This document shows positions 7,576-15,712 of a stretch of DNA of 64,000 nucleotides, piece by piece. The notes below the pieces were generated by a model, which saw only the letters and a program-made list of their open reading frames with translations, did not search any database and had not been told where the DNA came from. A program made the translations under genes and the position numbers. How positions within the stretch are numbered: the first letter of the stretch is position 1; each line of letters opens with the position of its first letter. Origin of the DNA: Sorangium cellulosum (GTDB taxonomy: Bacteria; Myxococcota_A; Polyangia; Polyangiales; Polyangiaceae); the NCBI RefSeq assembly GCF_004135735.1, contig NZ_CP012670.1, positions 8,875,501 through 8,939,500 of the forward strand. The letters run 5' to 3'.

Positions 7576-9705
7576 ATGAATGTAGCAAACGGGCGCGCGG
7601 CACGGGTGCTAGGGCTAGATCTCGTGTCAGACAGCTTCCTTGTCGCAGATGCCGTCACGCCGCTCCACGGGACCGCGGCCACCGCCGTCGCCTGGCGCTC
7701 GCGGGGGCAGCTCCGCGTCACGGTGATCGCGAAGGCGACGTTCGCGTTCGCGCCGGACGCGGCGATGCCGCGCGCGGCGCCGCAGCCGATCCTGCGCGCG
7801 GAGGTCCACCACGGCGATCACCCGGCCCGCAGCGTCCGGTTCACGAGCGATCTCGCGCCCTGCCTGGCCCGGGCCGACGTGCTCTTCACGGGCCACGCCT
7901 GGGCGCCGGCCGAGCGCCCGGTCGACGCGCTGACCGTGCGGCTCGCGGTCTTCGACGGCCGCCGGCCCCTCGTCGACAAGCGGCTCGTCGTGCGGGAGCA
8001 GGGCGGCTTCCTGCGGGCGCCGATCGTCTACGAGCGCGCGGTCTGCAGGGCCGATCGGATGGACAACCCCCTCGGCGTCGCGCCGGGCGCCGGCGCGCCG
8101 GGCGTCCTCGACCCCGCCGCGCCGGACCGCCCCGCCGGCTTCGGCCCGATCGCCCGCGCCTGGCCGGCGCGGCGGCGGCGCCTCGGGCCCACGCCGCGCA
8201 AGGCGCTCGAGGGCCCCATCGCCGAGATCCCCGACGGGTTCGACTGGTCCTACTTCCAGGCCGCGCCGCCCGACCAGCAGACCGAGCTCCTGCGCGGCGA
8301 CGAGTGGATCGTGCTCGAGGGGCTGAGCCCGGGGCGGCCGCTGCTCCGGATGCGCCTGCCGGCGGCGCGCGGCATCGCGTGCGTCCACGGCCTGTCCGCC
8401 TTCGGCATGCCGGAGGGCCAGCCGCTCGATCTGCGCGCCGACACGCTGCGCATCGACGGCGACGAGCAGCGCTGCACGCTCGTCTTCCGGGGCAGCTTCC
8501 CGGTCGCCGGCGAGGCCGCGCTCGCGGCCGTGCGGATCGCGGCGGGCGTCGCGTCCGCCGGGACGCCGCTCGCCTGGGTGGAGCCGCGCGCCCCGCGGCG
8601 GGCCGCGACGGCGCCCGAGCCCGCGCGGGCGCAAGGCCCGACCGGGACCGTGAGCATGGCACCCCCGGAGAGCCATGCTGCGCCCTCGAGCGGCGGCGCG
8701 CTCTCGAGCGGCGGCGCGCCCTCGGCGCAGGACGCGACGCTCTGGCTCGACCACGAGGAAGCGGCGGCGTCGGGGCAAGGGCCGGCGCTCCCCTTCTCCT
8801 CGGCAGCCCCTGCGTCCTCCGCCCCGCCGCCGTCTGCCTCGTCGGCCTCGATCGAGCAGGCCGGCGGCGCCTCCGCCCCGCCCGCGACGCTCGCGCTGGC
8901 GCCCGACGACGAGCCCTCCCCGCCCGGCCACGCCGCCCTGCCCTTCGTGGCGGCCGCGGCCCCGAGCCCGCCCCTGGCAGCGCCGCCGCCGGCGTCCTCG
9001 CCGCTCCCTGGCGCTCCGTGGTCGGCCCAGCGCGCGCCCGCCGCGCCTGCGCCCTGCGCCGGGCCGGGGACGCTCATCCTGGCGCTCGATGCCTGCGAGC
9101 TCCCCTGGCCCCCCCTCCCCGCGGCGAGCCCGCAGGAGGTCGACCTTCCCGCACCTCCCCCGGTGCAGGACGAGGGCGGGAAGAGCGGCGCGTCGCGCTT
9201 CTACCCCGACCTCCGGCGCCCGTGGACCGACCGCGCCGGCGGCGCCGAGGAGGCCCCCCCTTCCCTCGCGTCCGCGCCCGACCGTGAGGAGATCAGCCTG
9301 GAGCGCTGCGCGGCCATCGCGGCGGAGCTCGCGGAGCGGCGCGCCCCTCGGTCCGAGGTGCTCGCGGCGCACGGCCTCTCCGCCGCGCGGTGGCGAGAGG
9401 TCGAGCAGCGATGGGAAGACGCGATGGACAGGGAGCAAAGGCGCGGCGACCGATCGCTGCGCGACCGCTTCGACGCCGCCTACATCGCCGCGTGGGAGTC
9501 CCTGCGCGGCCCGCTGGAGGTCGCCGGCTATGCTCGGTTGATGCTGGCGCACGAGCACCGTGAGCTCGACGCCGCCCTCGACGCCCTCGCCATCCGGCGC
9601 ACCGTATGGGTCCGCGTGAGGCGGCTCTGGAGCAAGCGGCTCGCGGATTCGCCGGCCCTCGCCGCGGCCGTGAAGGAAAGGATGGCCGCGCTGCGCGGCG
9701 CGTGA
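7576..9705 (+). CDS. DUF2169 domain protein (type VI secretion accessory)
   Basis: 709 residues. The N-terminal half matches the DUF2169 fold found in type VI secretion accessory loci (TAVAWRSRGQLRVTVIAKAT, FTSDLAPCLARADVLFTGHA, then VYERAVCRADRMDNPLG). A long Pro/Ala/Ser-rich linker (about 350-560) leads to a C-terminal helical domain rich in Arg, Glu and Trp (AAELAERRAPRSEVLAAHGL, then RWREVEQRWEDAMDREQRR). The linker plus helical domain also occurs in other myxobacterial DUF2169 proteins from memory; I cannot check this. The ATG at 7576 has GGAGG upstream. It converges on the T6SS operon transcribed from the other strand, so it may be a separately controlled adaptor or chaperone for a spike-loaded effector. 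Confidence 0.8.
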   Translation: MNVANGRAARVLGLDLVSDSFLVADAVTPLHGTAATAVAWRSRGQLRVTVIAKATFAFAPDAAMPRAAPQPILRAEVHHGDHPARSVRFTSDLAPCLARADVLFTGHAWAPAERPVDALTVRLAVFDGRRPLVDKRLVVREQGGFLRAPIVYERAVCRADRMDNPLGVAPGAGAPGVLDPAAPDRPAGFGPIARAWPARRRRLGPTPRKALEGPIAEIPDGFDWSYFQAAPPDQQTELLRGDEWIVLEGLSPGRPLLRMRLPAARGIACVHGLSAFGMPEGQPLDLRADTLRIDGDEQRCTLVFRGSFPVAGEAALAAVRIAAGVASAGTPLAWVEPRAPRRAATAPEPARAQGPTGTVSMAPPESHAAPSSGGALSSGGAPSAQDATLWLDHEEAAASGQGPALPFSSAAPASSAPPPSASSASIEQAGGASAPPATLALAPDDEPSPPGHAALPFVAAAAPSPPLAAPPPASSPLPGAPWSAQRAPAAPAPCAGPGTLILALDACELPWPPLPAASPQEVDLPAPPPVQDEGGKSGASRFYPDLRRPWTDRAGGAEEAPPSLASAPDREEISLERCAAIAAELAERRAPRSEVLAAHGLSAARWREVEQRWEDAMDREQRRGDRSLRDRFDAAYIAAWESLRGPLEVAGYARLMLAHEHRELDAALDALAIRRTVWVRVRRLWSKRLADSPALAAAVKERMAALRGA

Positions 9706-9748
9706 CGGCGCTGCGACGATCGGGCCCCCCGCTCCGAGCGGGCCGCGC

Positions 9749-10219
9749 TCAGCGGGCGTTGCAGGCGAAGATGTGCTCGATGGCGTCCACGCACATCTGC
9801 TCCGCCACATCCTGGGTGATCCGAGACAGCGCCCGGAATCGCGTGAGCTCGGTCAAGGTCTGGCCGACGTTGACCTCGGCGATCACCTCTCCATCGCCCT
9901 CGGCGTCCGCTCTGGAGAAGAGGCGGATCAGGTTGCTGGCGTCCACCGGCACGCCCCGGAGCAGGATGTGGAACTCGAGGCTCGGGGTCTGTTCGCCCAC
10001 GTCATGCTCGAGCCGGTACGCGTGGCCCGACGCGGCGAGCTCGTCGCCGATGGCCTCGAACGTGGGCACGAGGATGTCGGCGAGGGTCCGACGGAAATCG
10101 GCGTTGAAGCGCTCGCGCCGGTCGGGCAGGTCGGCGCCGCGCGTGCCCTGGGAGAGGCGCGCGCCGTATTTTCTCTGGATGATCGCCAGGCGGATGCGGG
10201 CGTGCTCGTTCATGGGCAT
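9749..10219 (-). CDS. Hypothetical protein, last gene of the T6SS accessory operon
   Basis: A cytoplasmic protein of about 156 residues beginning MPMNEHARIRLAIIQRKYG. I do not recognise the family. The sequence is mixed alpha/beta with no membrane segment or signal, and ends DVAEQMCVDAIEHIFACNAR. The ATG at 10219 has GAGGGAC upstream; a second ATG is two codons later and a GTG at 10234 is also possible. It lies 84 bases after the PAAR-like gene in the same direction. By position it could be an effector-associated or immunity/chaperone protein, but nothing in the sequence shows this. Confidence 0.65.
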   Translation of the reverse strand: MPMNEHARIRLAIIQRKYGARLSQGTRGADLPDRRERFNADFRRTLADILVPTFEAIGDELAASGHAYRLEHDVGEQTPSLEFHILLRGVPVDASNLIRLFSRADAEGDGEVIAEVNVGQTLTELTRFRALSRITQDVAEQMCVDAIEHIFACNAR

Positions 10220-10303
10220 GCTCGTGTCCCTCACCGGGAAGAACAGCGCAGGGGTCGATGTCGCTCTCGCGGACGGCCCTCGTCGAGGGTGACCACGCGG
10301 ACC

Positions 10304-10678
10304 TCAGAGGAGCAGCACCTTGACCTGGCCCGGGGCGATGTTCGTCCCGTTGACGTTGATCTGGTTCTGGATGCCCGTGGCGCCGAGCCGCACCGCCGGC
10401 TTGTTCTGGAGCAGCAGCTTCGGGTAGGGGACGAGGCGCCGCGAGGGGCCCATGTTGCGACGGGAGATGACGCCGCCGAGGACCCCGGGGTTATCGCCCA
10501 TGGAGATCGGGACGATGGTCGCCAGGGTATGGGCGGCGCCCCTCCCCAGGATCACCTTGTACGCGACGGACGTCGCCATGGGTCGAGATGCCGTGTTGGG
10601 GTACGGGACGGGCCCCGGCAGGCAGACGTCGGGCACGCCGAAGTCGATCCCGCCGCCCGAGGTGATGGCAAAGCACAT
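10304..10678 (-). CDS. DUF4150 PAAR-like spike tip protein
   Basis: A 124-residue protein of the DUF4150 family, a PAAR-related fold that caps the VgrG spike of the type VI secretion system. Family features are PDVCLPGPVPYPNTA near the start, then KVILGRGAAHTLATIVPISM, GDNPGVLGGVISR and a C-terminal strand region with VLLL at the end. There is no C-terminal toxin extension, so any effector must be loaded separately. It starts at the ATG 10678, six bases after the DUF3540 stop, with AGGTAGGG upstream. Confidence 0.85.
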   Translation of the reverse strand: MCFAITSGGGIDFGVPDVCLPGPVPYPNTASRPMATSVAYKVILGRGAAHTLATIVPISMGDNPGVLGGVISRRNMGPSRRLVPYPKLLLQNKPAVRLGATGIQNQINVNGTNIAPGQVKVLLL

Positions 10679-10684
10679 GTCCGG

Positions 10685-11335
10685 TCACCCTACCTGGATC
10701 TGATCGCCGTCGATCTTCACGACGTGCGACGCGGTGATCTTGGCGTTCTCGCCGTGCAGGGCGAGGCCGCCCTTGGCCGCATAGTCGATGCGCTCGGCGC
10801 GCACGTGATCCGCCTCTTCCACGATGCGGTAGGAGCGCTTCACCCTCTGCATCAGCCGCTCGAGCTGGGCGTCGAGGCTCCGGCCGATCAGCTTGGCCCG
10901 GTCGACCTCCCCGCGGACCACCTCGCTGACGAGCGAGAGCAGCCCCAGCGCGACGTGCCCCTCCCTGGCCTGGACACGGAAGGTCGACGCGGCCATCGAG
11001 AGGTCCTTGCCGGCCGCCACGCGCACGCCGTCAGGCGCCGAGAGGCCCAGCGAGCCGCGCTGCACATGGATCTGGAGATCCCCTCCGGAGACGAGGCGCG
11101 AGGGCGCGCCCTCCTCCCGCTCGAGGACGGCGAGGATGTACTGCGCGTCCTTCACGGCGGCGAGGAGCACCAGGTCCCCGGCGGCGGGCTCCAGCAGGCA
11201 GCTCGTGGCGCGCTTCGCGCGGACCTCGCCGTCGTCGGTCTCGACGATGTACGTGGAGCCATCGACGCGGAGCACGGCGCCATGGTCACCGTGGGCTCCC
11301 CGCTCGTACCGCATCGTCCTTGCTACGCTCTGCAT
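10685..11335 (-). CDS. DUF3540 domain protein (type VI secretion accessory)
   Basis: A 216-residue protein with the DUF3540 pattern: HGAVLRVDGSTYIVETDDGE, RRATSCLLEP-type segment (KRATSCLLEPAAGD), LVLLAAVKDAQYILAVLERE, and a C-terminal strand-rich part ending KIDGDQIQVG. DUF3540 proteins are found beside DUF2169, DUF4150 and VgrG genes; their role is not established. I chose the ATG at 11335 because GAGGAG lies nine bases upstream. An earlier ATG at 11356 overlaps the preceding stop (ATGA) but has no ribosome site. Middle gene of the left-facing T6SS accessory operon. Confidence 0.8.
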   Translation of the reverse strand: MQSVARTMRYERGAHGDHGAVLRVDGSTYIVETDDGEVRAKRATSCLLEPAAGDLVLLAAVKDAQYILAVLEREEGAPSRLVSGGDLQIHVQRGSLGLSAPDGVRVAAGKDLSMAASTFRVQAREGHVALGLLSLVSEVVRGEVDRAKLIGRSLDAQLERLMQRVKRSYRIVEEADHVRAERIDYAAKGGLALHGENAKITASHVVKIDGDQIQVG

Positions 11336-11352
11336 CGTCTCCTCACGACTCC

Positions 11353-12444
11353 TCATGATTGCGGGGTGCGTTGACCGCCGGCGGGCCTCCCGAGGACGCT
11401 GGCCTGCCAGTCTTCTGCTCCCTTGAGCTCCTCGTCGTCGCCGTGCGCCAGCGCCTTGCTCAGCGGCCAGATCGTGCCCTTGTCCGTCACGCGGTGCAGC
11501 CGCGCGCGCGCCAGCGTCGCCTCGGAGAAGTCGGCGAAGGACACGTCGGCGTGGGAGAGGTCCGCGTGGCTCAGGTCCGCCCGGCGGAAGCGGGCGCCCG
11601 GGCAGCTCGCCCGGTGCCAGACGCTCATCTCGAGCCGCGCCCCCGAGAGGTTCGCGGCGCCCACGCGCGCGTCGACGAAGAGCGCCTGGCTCAGGTCGGC
11701 CTGGGCGAGGCTCGCGTTCAGCAGGGTCGCCTCGACGAAGACGGCCATGTGCGCGACGGCCCCATCCAGCCGAGCTCCGGTCAGGTCGGCGCCCTTGAAG
11801 CTGCACTGCGCCAGCGTGGCCCCGGAGAGATCGCAGCCGTGCAGGTCGGCGTTCGTGAGCTGCGCCCCGCGGAGATCCATCCGCCGGAGGTCCCTGGGCC
11901 CCATCCGCACCTCGACGAGGATCGCTTCACGGAGGGTCGCGCCCGTGAGGATGGCCTGGGACAGGTCCTGACGGAACAGGACGGCCCTCGTCAGGTTGGC
12001 CTGGGAGAAGTCCGCGCCTCTGCTCTCGGCCTGAAACAGGCTGGCGTCGGCCAGGTTGGCGCGCACGAACCGCGTGCTCTCGAGGCTGGCGTGCGCGATG
12101 CCGGCCGACGAGAGGTCCGCTCCGGTGAGATCGGCCGACGCGAGGTCCACGTCCGAGAGGCTCGCCCCGACGAGCGAGGCGTCGGCGAGCGCAGCCCCCG
12201 CGAGCGCGCAGTCCATCGCGGTGCCGAGGTGGAAGTCCAGCCCCTTCAGGTTCGCTCCCGCGAGGTCACAGCGGTGGAAGATCGCCTCGCGCAGCTTGAC
12301 GCCCGCCAGGTTGGCGCCGGCGAGGGAGACCTCCTCGAAGATCCCACCGGAGAGATCGAGGCCCGAGAGGTCGCGGCCCGACAGGTCCAGCGCCGAGACG
12401 ACCTCTCCCTCTTCGATCCGCTTGCGCAGCGCTTCCCTATCCAT
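11353..12444 (-). CDS. Pentapeptide-repeat protein
   Basis: A 363-residue protein that is almost entirely A(D/N)LxX pentapeptide repeats (for example LDLSGRDLSGLDLSGG, then GANLAGVKLREA). These are predicted to fold as one long right-handed quadrilateral beta-helix. The N-terminus MDREALRKRIEEGEVVSALD is a short helical cap. There is no signal peptide. It overlaps the stop of the DUF2169/pentapeptide gene by eight bases and is preceded by GGAGG, so the two are coupled. Pentapeptide repeats in this setting could be a structural extension or cargo scaffold of the spike complex; DNA-gyrase-protecting proteins share the fold, but nothing here points to that. Confidence 0.85.
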   Translation of the reverse strand: MDREALRKRIEEGEVVSALDLSGRDLSGLDLSGGIFEEVSLAGANLAGVKLREAIFHRCDLAGANLKGLDFHLGTAMDCALAGAALADASLVGASLSDVDLASADLTGADLSSAGIAHASLESTRFVRANLADASLFQAESRGADFSQANLTRAVLFRQDLSQAILTGATLREAILVEVRMGPRDLRRMDLRGAQLTNADLHGCDLSGATLAQCSFKGADLTGARLDGAVAHMAVFVEATLLNASLAQADLSQALFVDARVGAANLSGARLEMSVWHRASCPGARFRRADLSHADLSHADVSFADFSEATLARARLHRVTDKGTIWPLSKALAHGDDEELKGAEDWQASVLGRPAGGQRTPQS

Positions 12445-15400
12445 GCTGCCTCCGGGGCGGTGTCACCCGAAGTCGCTTGAGGTTGGCGCCCTCGAAGCTC
12501 GTGTCGTCGTCTCCGACCATCCGGTCGGCGCACACGCCGAACAGGCTGGCCTTCTCGAAGACGGCCCCGCGGACGCAGGCGTGGTTCATGACGCTCTGCC
12601 TCAGGTCAGCGGCGTAGAGCGACGCCCCGGTGAGGTTCGCCCGGGTCAGCATGGCCTCGACGAGGCTCGCGCGATCCAGGGTCGCCTCGGTCAGGTCCGC
12701 CTCGTCGAGCAGCGCGCCGCGCAGGTCGGCGTCGGAGAGGTCGCTGCCGCGGAGGCGCGTCCCCATGAAGTTCGCGCCCGTGAGCGTCGCGCCGCTGAAA
12801 TCTGCGCCCGCGAAGGACGAGCCCTTCACGCTCGCGAGGTCCCTGGCCACGGCGTTCCGGAAGACGGCGCCGTCGCCCTCGACGGCGATGAAGGTGGCGG
12901 AGCAGAGGTCGACGCCGGTGAAGTCGACCTCGGTCACGTTCACCTCGTTGAACGTGGCCCCCGAGAGCCGCGCGCCGAGGAAGCGCGCTCCCGTGAGGTC
13001 CACATTCTGGAACGTCGCCTTCTCGGCGACGACGCCCTCTAGGTTCGTGTCGCGGAGGTTCGCCTCGGAGAGGTCGGCGCCGGAGAGCCTGGCGCCGGAC
13101 AGGTCCGCTCCCCAGAGATTGGCCTTGACGAGCACGGCCTCGCCGAAGTCGACGCCTCCGAGGGCCTTCACGTCCCGCAGGCACGCCGCGCCGAGGTTGG
13201 CCCCCTCGAGCCTGGCCTCCGAGAGGTCCGCGCCCTCCAGGTCCGCGTGCGCCAGGATGGCTCCCGTGAGCTTCGCCTTTCGCAGGTTGCTCCCGGTGAG
13301 AGAGGCCGATTCGAGGATGGCGCCCGAGAGGTCGACCCCCTCGAGGTCGAGGTGGGCGAGGTCGGCGCCCGAGAGGTCGCACCCCGCGAAGCTCCGCCCT
13401 TCCTTGTGCCCGGACTCGACCTCGCGGCGCAGCCGCAGCGCTTCCTCGCCGTCGAGGCGGGCCGAGGCCGGCAGGAGGTGCGCGAACAGCCGCCCCTCTT
13501 CGCCCCACCCGGCGCGGAACGAGGCGTTGTCGTCCAGCTCCTCCGCGAGCTCAGGGGCGTCGTCCTCCGCGAATTCAGGGGCGTCGTCCTCCGCCAATTC
13601 AGGGACGTCGTCCTCCGCCAATTCAGGGACGTCGTCCTCCGCAAACCCGGCGACCCCGTCCCCCGCGAGGTCACCGCCCAGGGCCTCGTCCTCTGGATGG
13701 ATGTCTCCGGCTGGCTCCTCGGGCTGGGCGTGGGCGGCCTCGGGCGCCTCGTCGGGGTCGTCGTCGTCGAGGTCGGCCTGAACGTCCCGAGTCCCGTCCT
13801 CGAGCGCTTGCCAGTCCACCGCCGACAGGAGCTCTTCGGCGCTGTCCGGTGCGATGCCCTCGCGCTGCATCACCTGCCGCAAGCGCTCGCGCGTCTGCAA
13901 CACCGAGATCTCGCCCGGTCCGCTCGGTTGCCCGGCGGCGCTCCGGCGCGCTCCCGCGAGCAGCGCATCGACGTCCACCCCTTCAATCTTCGACCCTCGG
14001 CCGGTGATCTTGCTCTCGAGCAGGCGGATCATGGCCTCCTCGGGCTCATCGAGGGGCTCGGGGTCCTCAAAGGGGCCTTGCTGGGAGAGATAGGCCTCGG
14101 GATCCAGGCCCTGGTCTCGCAGCCGCTTCTTGGCCAGCTCCAGGACCGCATGCTGCTGGCGAACCATCTCGGCGTCCTCGGCGTCCTCGGCGAGATGGGG
14201 GGTGGTCGTCGCGGCCGCGGTCTCGATCGGCTCCGGGTCCGCGTCGTTGTGCGCCTCGAGCTCGTACTCGAACCACGCGAGGCTCTCCTCTTCCTGTTCC
14301 TGCCTGCCCTCTGGAATGTCCGTGGCCGGCTCCGCCTCGTCCTCGTCGGTCGCGGCGTCGAGGGGCTCGGGGTCGATCCCCATCTCGGCGAGATCGGCCT
14401 CGATCTCTTCGATGTCGGGGTCCCTCCCTGCTCCGGCTCCGTGGACACCGGCGGCGACGACTCCGGCCGCGGCCGCGCCTCGGCCGGCCCGATCCGGAGT
14501 ACCTCCCAAGAACCCCTGCCGCCTGAGCCTCGACGCGAGCCCCGAGAGCCTGTCATCGGGCAGCGGCGGCGCCTCCGCATCCTCGGGCTCGGGCATGAGC
14601 CTGTCATCCTCGTCGTCCGGGAGATCGGGGTTCCGAGGGCCGAGGCGCGGGGTCAGGTACTCATGGTAATACGCGGCGGGCCTGGGTGCGTCCATGGCCT
14701 CGCAGGCGACCAGCACGGCCACCACGTCCTTCGCGTCGTCCTCGGCGATCTCGACGCCGCCGCGGAACAGGACGACGCCCCGCTCGCGGTGCGGGAACAG
14801 GCGCACGGTGTCGAGCTTCATGGCCGGCTCGCGGATCACCACGCCGTCGCGCGTGCTCAGGCAGACGAAGCACCGGCTCGCGACCCCGGGGAGGGCGCCT
14901 TCCATCCGGGGCCTGTCGGGGTGCATGTTCTCGACCACGAAGGCCTCGTCGCCCCGGAAGAACCCGTCGATCTGCTGGTCGTCCGGGGCCATGTTGAACA
15001 TCGTCGGGTCCAGATCCCGCGCGAAGCCAGGGAAGCTCTCCTCGCGCCACGCTGCATCGTACGTGCCGATCTTGGAGGACCTCTGGGGCCAGGTGATGTC
15101 GTACCCGTCGAGGCCGGCGGGCGCCGGGCGGTCGTCGCGCGCGCGGATCAGGTGCCTGGGCGACTCGATGTTGGGCAGCGCCGCGCTCCTGTCGCCGTGG
15201 CCCTTGCCCAGCGGGTTCCTGGCGAACCCCGCTCCACCGAAGGCGTTGCGCCAGGTGACCGGCATCTCGGTGAAGGGCGCCGGGTCCGACATGCCGAGCA
15301 GACCCCACGTCCGGTCGCCGATCACATAGAGGCTCTTGTCGATGGGTCCGAGCTGGACGCGGACCGAGCTCGCGGGGCGTGCGACGCGCCCCGGCGGATA

Positions 15401-15631
15401 GCAGCGGCCCGTGACGAGGAGCTCGCCCCGGGTCTTGGGGTTGAGCTCATCGAGGAGCCCGTCCTCGCCGAGCTCCTCCGCGGCCACCTGCCAGACCGTC
15501 GGCTCGTAGAGCAGCCGGGCCGGCCTGTCGTAGGAGAAGCCGACGAAGGCGGTGATCAGGAGGTGCGGGGTGCGCTGGTTCATGAAGACCCTCGGCACCA
15601 CCCCGAGGCGCATGGGCTTGACGATTTTCAT
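12437..15631 (-). CDS. DUF2169 domain protein fused to pentapeptide repeats
   Basis: A 1064-residue, three-part protein. Residues about 1-300 are DUF2169 (MKIVKPMRLGVVPRVFMNQR, then GRCYPPGRVARPASSVRVQL, NAFGGAGFARNPLGKG). Residues about 330-720 are an acidic, disordered linker with an 8-residue repeat (EDDVPELA). Residues about 730-1060 are pentapeptide repeats (GADLAHLDLEGVDLSGAIL). It has no secretion signal. It follows vgrG by 81 bases and overlaps the second pentapeptide gene. Known: DUF2169 proteins accompany T6SS spikes and are thought to be adaptors. Inferred: the repeat rod could reach from the adaptor to cargo. Confidence 0.85.
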   Translation of the reverse strand: MKIVKPMRLGVVPRVFMNQRTPHLLITAFVGFSYDRPARLLYEPTVWQVAAEELGEDGLLDELNPKTRGELLVTGRCYPPGRVARPASSVRVQLGPIDKSLYVIGDRTWGLLGMSDPAPFTEMPVTWRNAFGGAGFARNPLGKGHGDRSAALPNIESPRHLIRARDDRPAPAGLDGYDITWPQRSSKIGTYDAAWREESFPGFARDLDPTMFNMAPDDQQIDGFFRGDEAFVVENMHPDRPRMEGALPGVASRCFVCLSTRDGVVIREPAMKLDTVRLFPHRERGVVLFRGGVEIAEDDAKDVVAVLVACEAMDAPRPAAYYHEYLTPRLGPRNPDLPDDEDDRLMPEPEDAEAPPLPDDRLSGLASRLRRQGFLGGTPDRAGRGAAAAGVVAAGVHGAGAGRDPDIEEIEADLAEMGIDPEPLDAATDEDEAEPATDIPEGRQEQEEESLAWFEYELEAHNDADPEPIETAAATTTPHLAEDAEDAEMVRQQHAVLELAKKRLRDQGLDPEAYLSQQGPFEDPEPLDEPEEAMIRLLESKITGRGSKIEGVDVDALLAGARRSAAGQPSGPGEISVLQTRERLRQVMQREGIAPDSAEELLSAVDWQALEDGTRDVQADLDDDDPDEAPEAAHAQPEEPAGDIHPEDEALGGDLAGDGVAGFAEDDVPELAEDDVPELAEDDAPEFAEDDAPELAEELDDNASFRAGWGEEGRLFAHLLPASARLDGEEALRLRREVESGHKEGRSFAGCDLSGADLAHLDLEGVDLSGAILESASLTGSNLRKAKLTGAILAHADLEGADLSEARLEGANLGAACLRDVKALGGVDFGEAVLVKANLWGADLSGARLSGADLSEANLRDTNLEGVVAEKATFQNVDLTGARFLGARLSGATFNEVNVTEVDFTGVDLCSATFIAVEGDGAVFRNAVARDLASVKGSSFAGADFSGATLTGANFMGTRLRGSDLSDADLRGALLDEADLTEATLDRASLVEAMLTRANLTGASLYAADLRQSVMNHACVRGAVFEKASLFGVCADRMVGDDDTSFEGANLKRLRVTPPRRQHG
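13541..13636 (-). repeat. Four tandem 24-bp units in the acidic linker
   Basis: Four consecutive 24-base units, at 13541, 13565, 13589 and 13613, encode the 8-residue acidic repeat EDDxPExA in the linker of the DUF2169/pentapeptide protein. Units differ by one to three bases. The repeat is in frame. Confidence 0.85.
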
Positions 15632-15712
15632 CCGGCGGCATCCAGGGTGAGGGCTCGATGAATCCTGCGGCTCGGCGGCGAGCGCGAGCCAGCTCCACGC
15701 GCGCCAGGCGGA

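Noticed and set aside
12606..15661. Long frames on both strands within the pentapeptide-repeat gene
   Set aside because: Repeat structure and GC bias keep all frames open; only the left-facing frame has DUF2169 and pentapeptide motifs.
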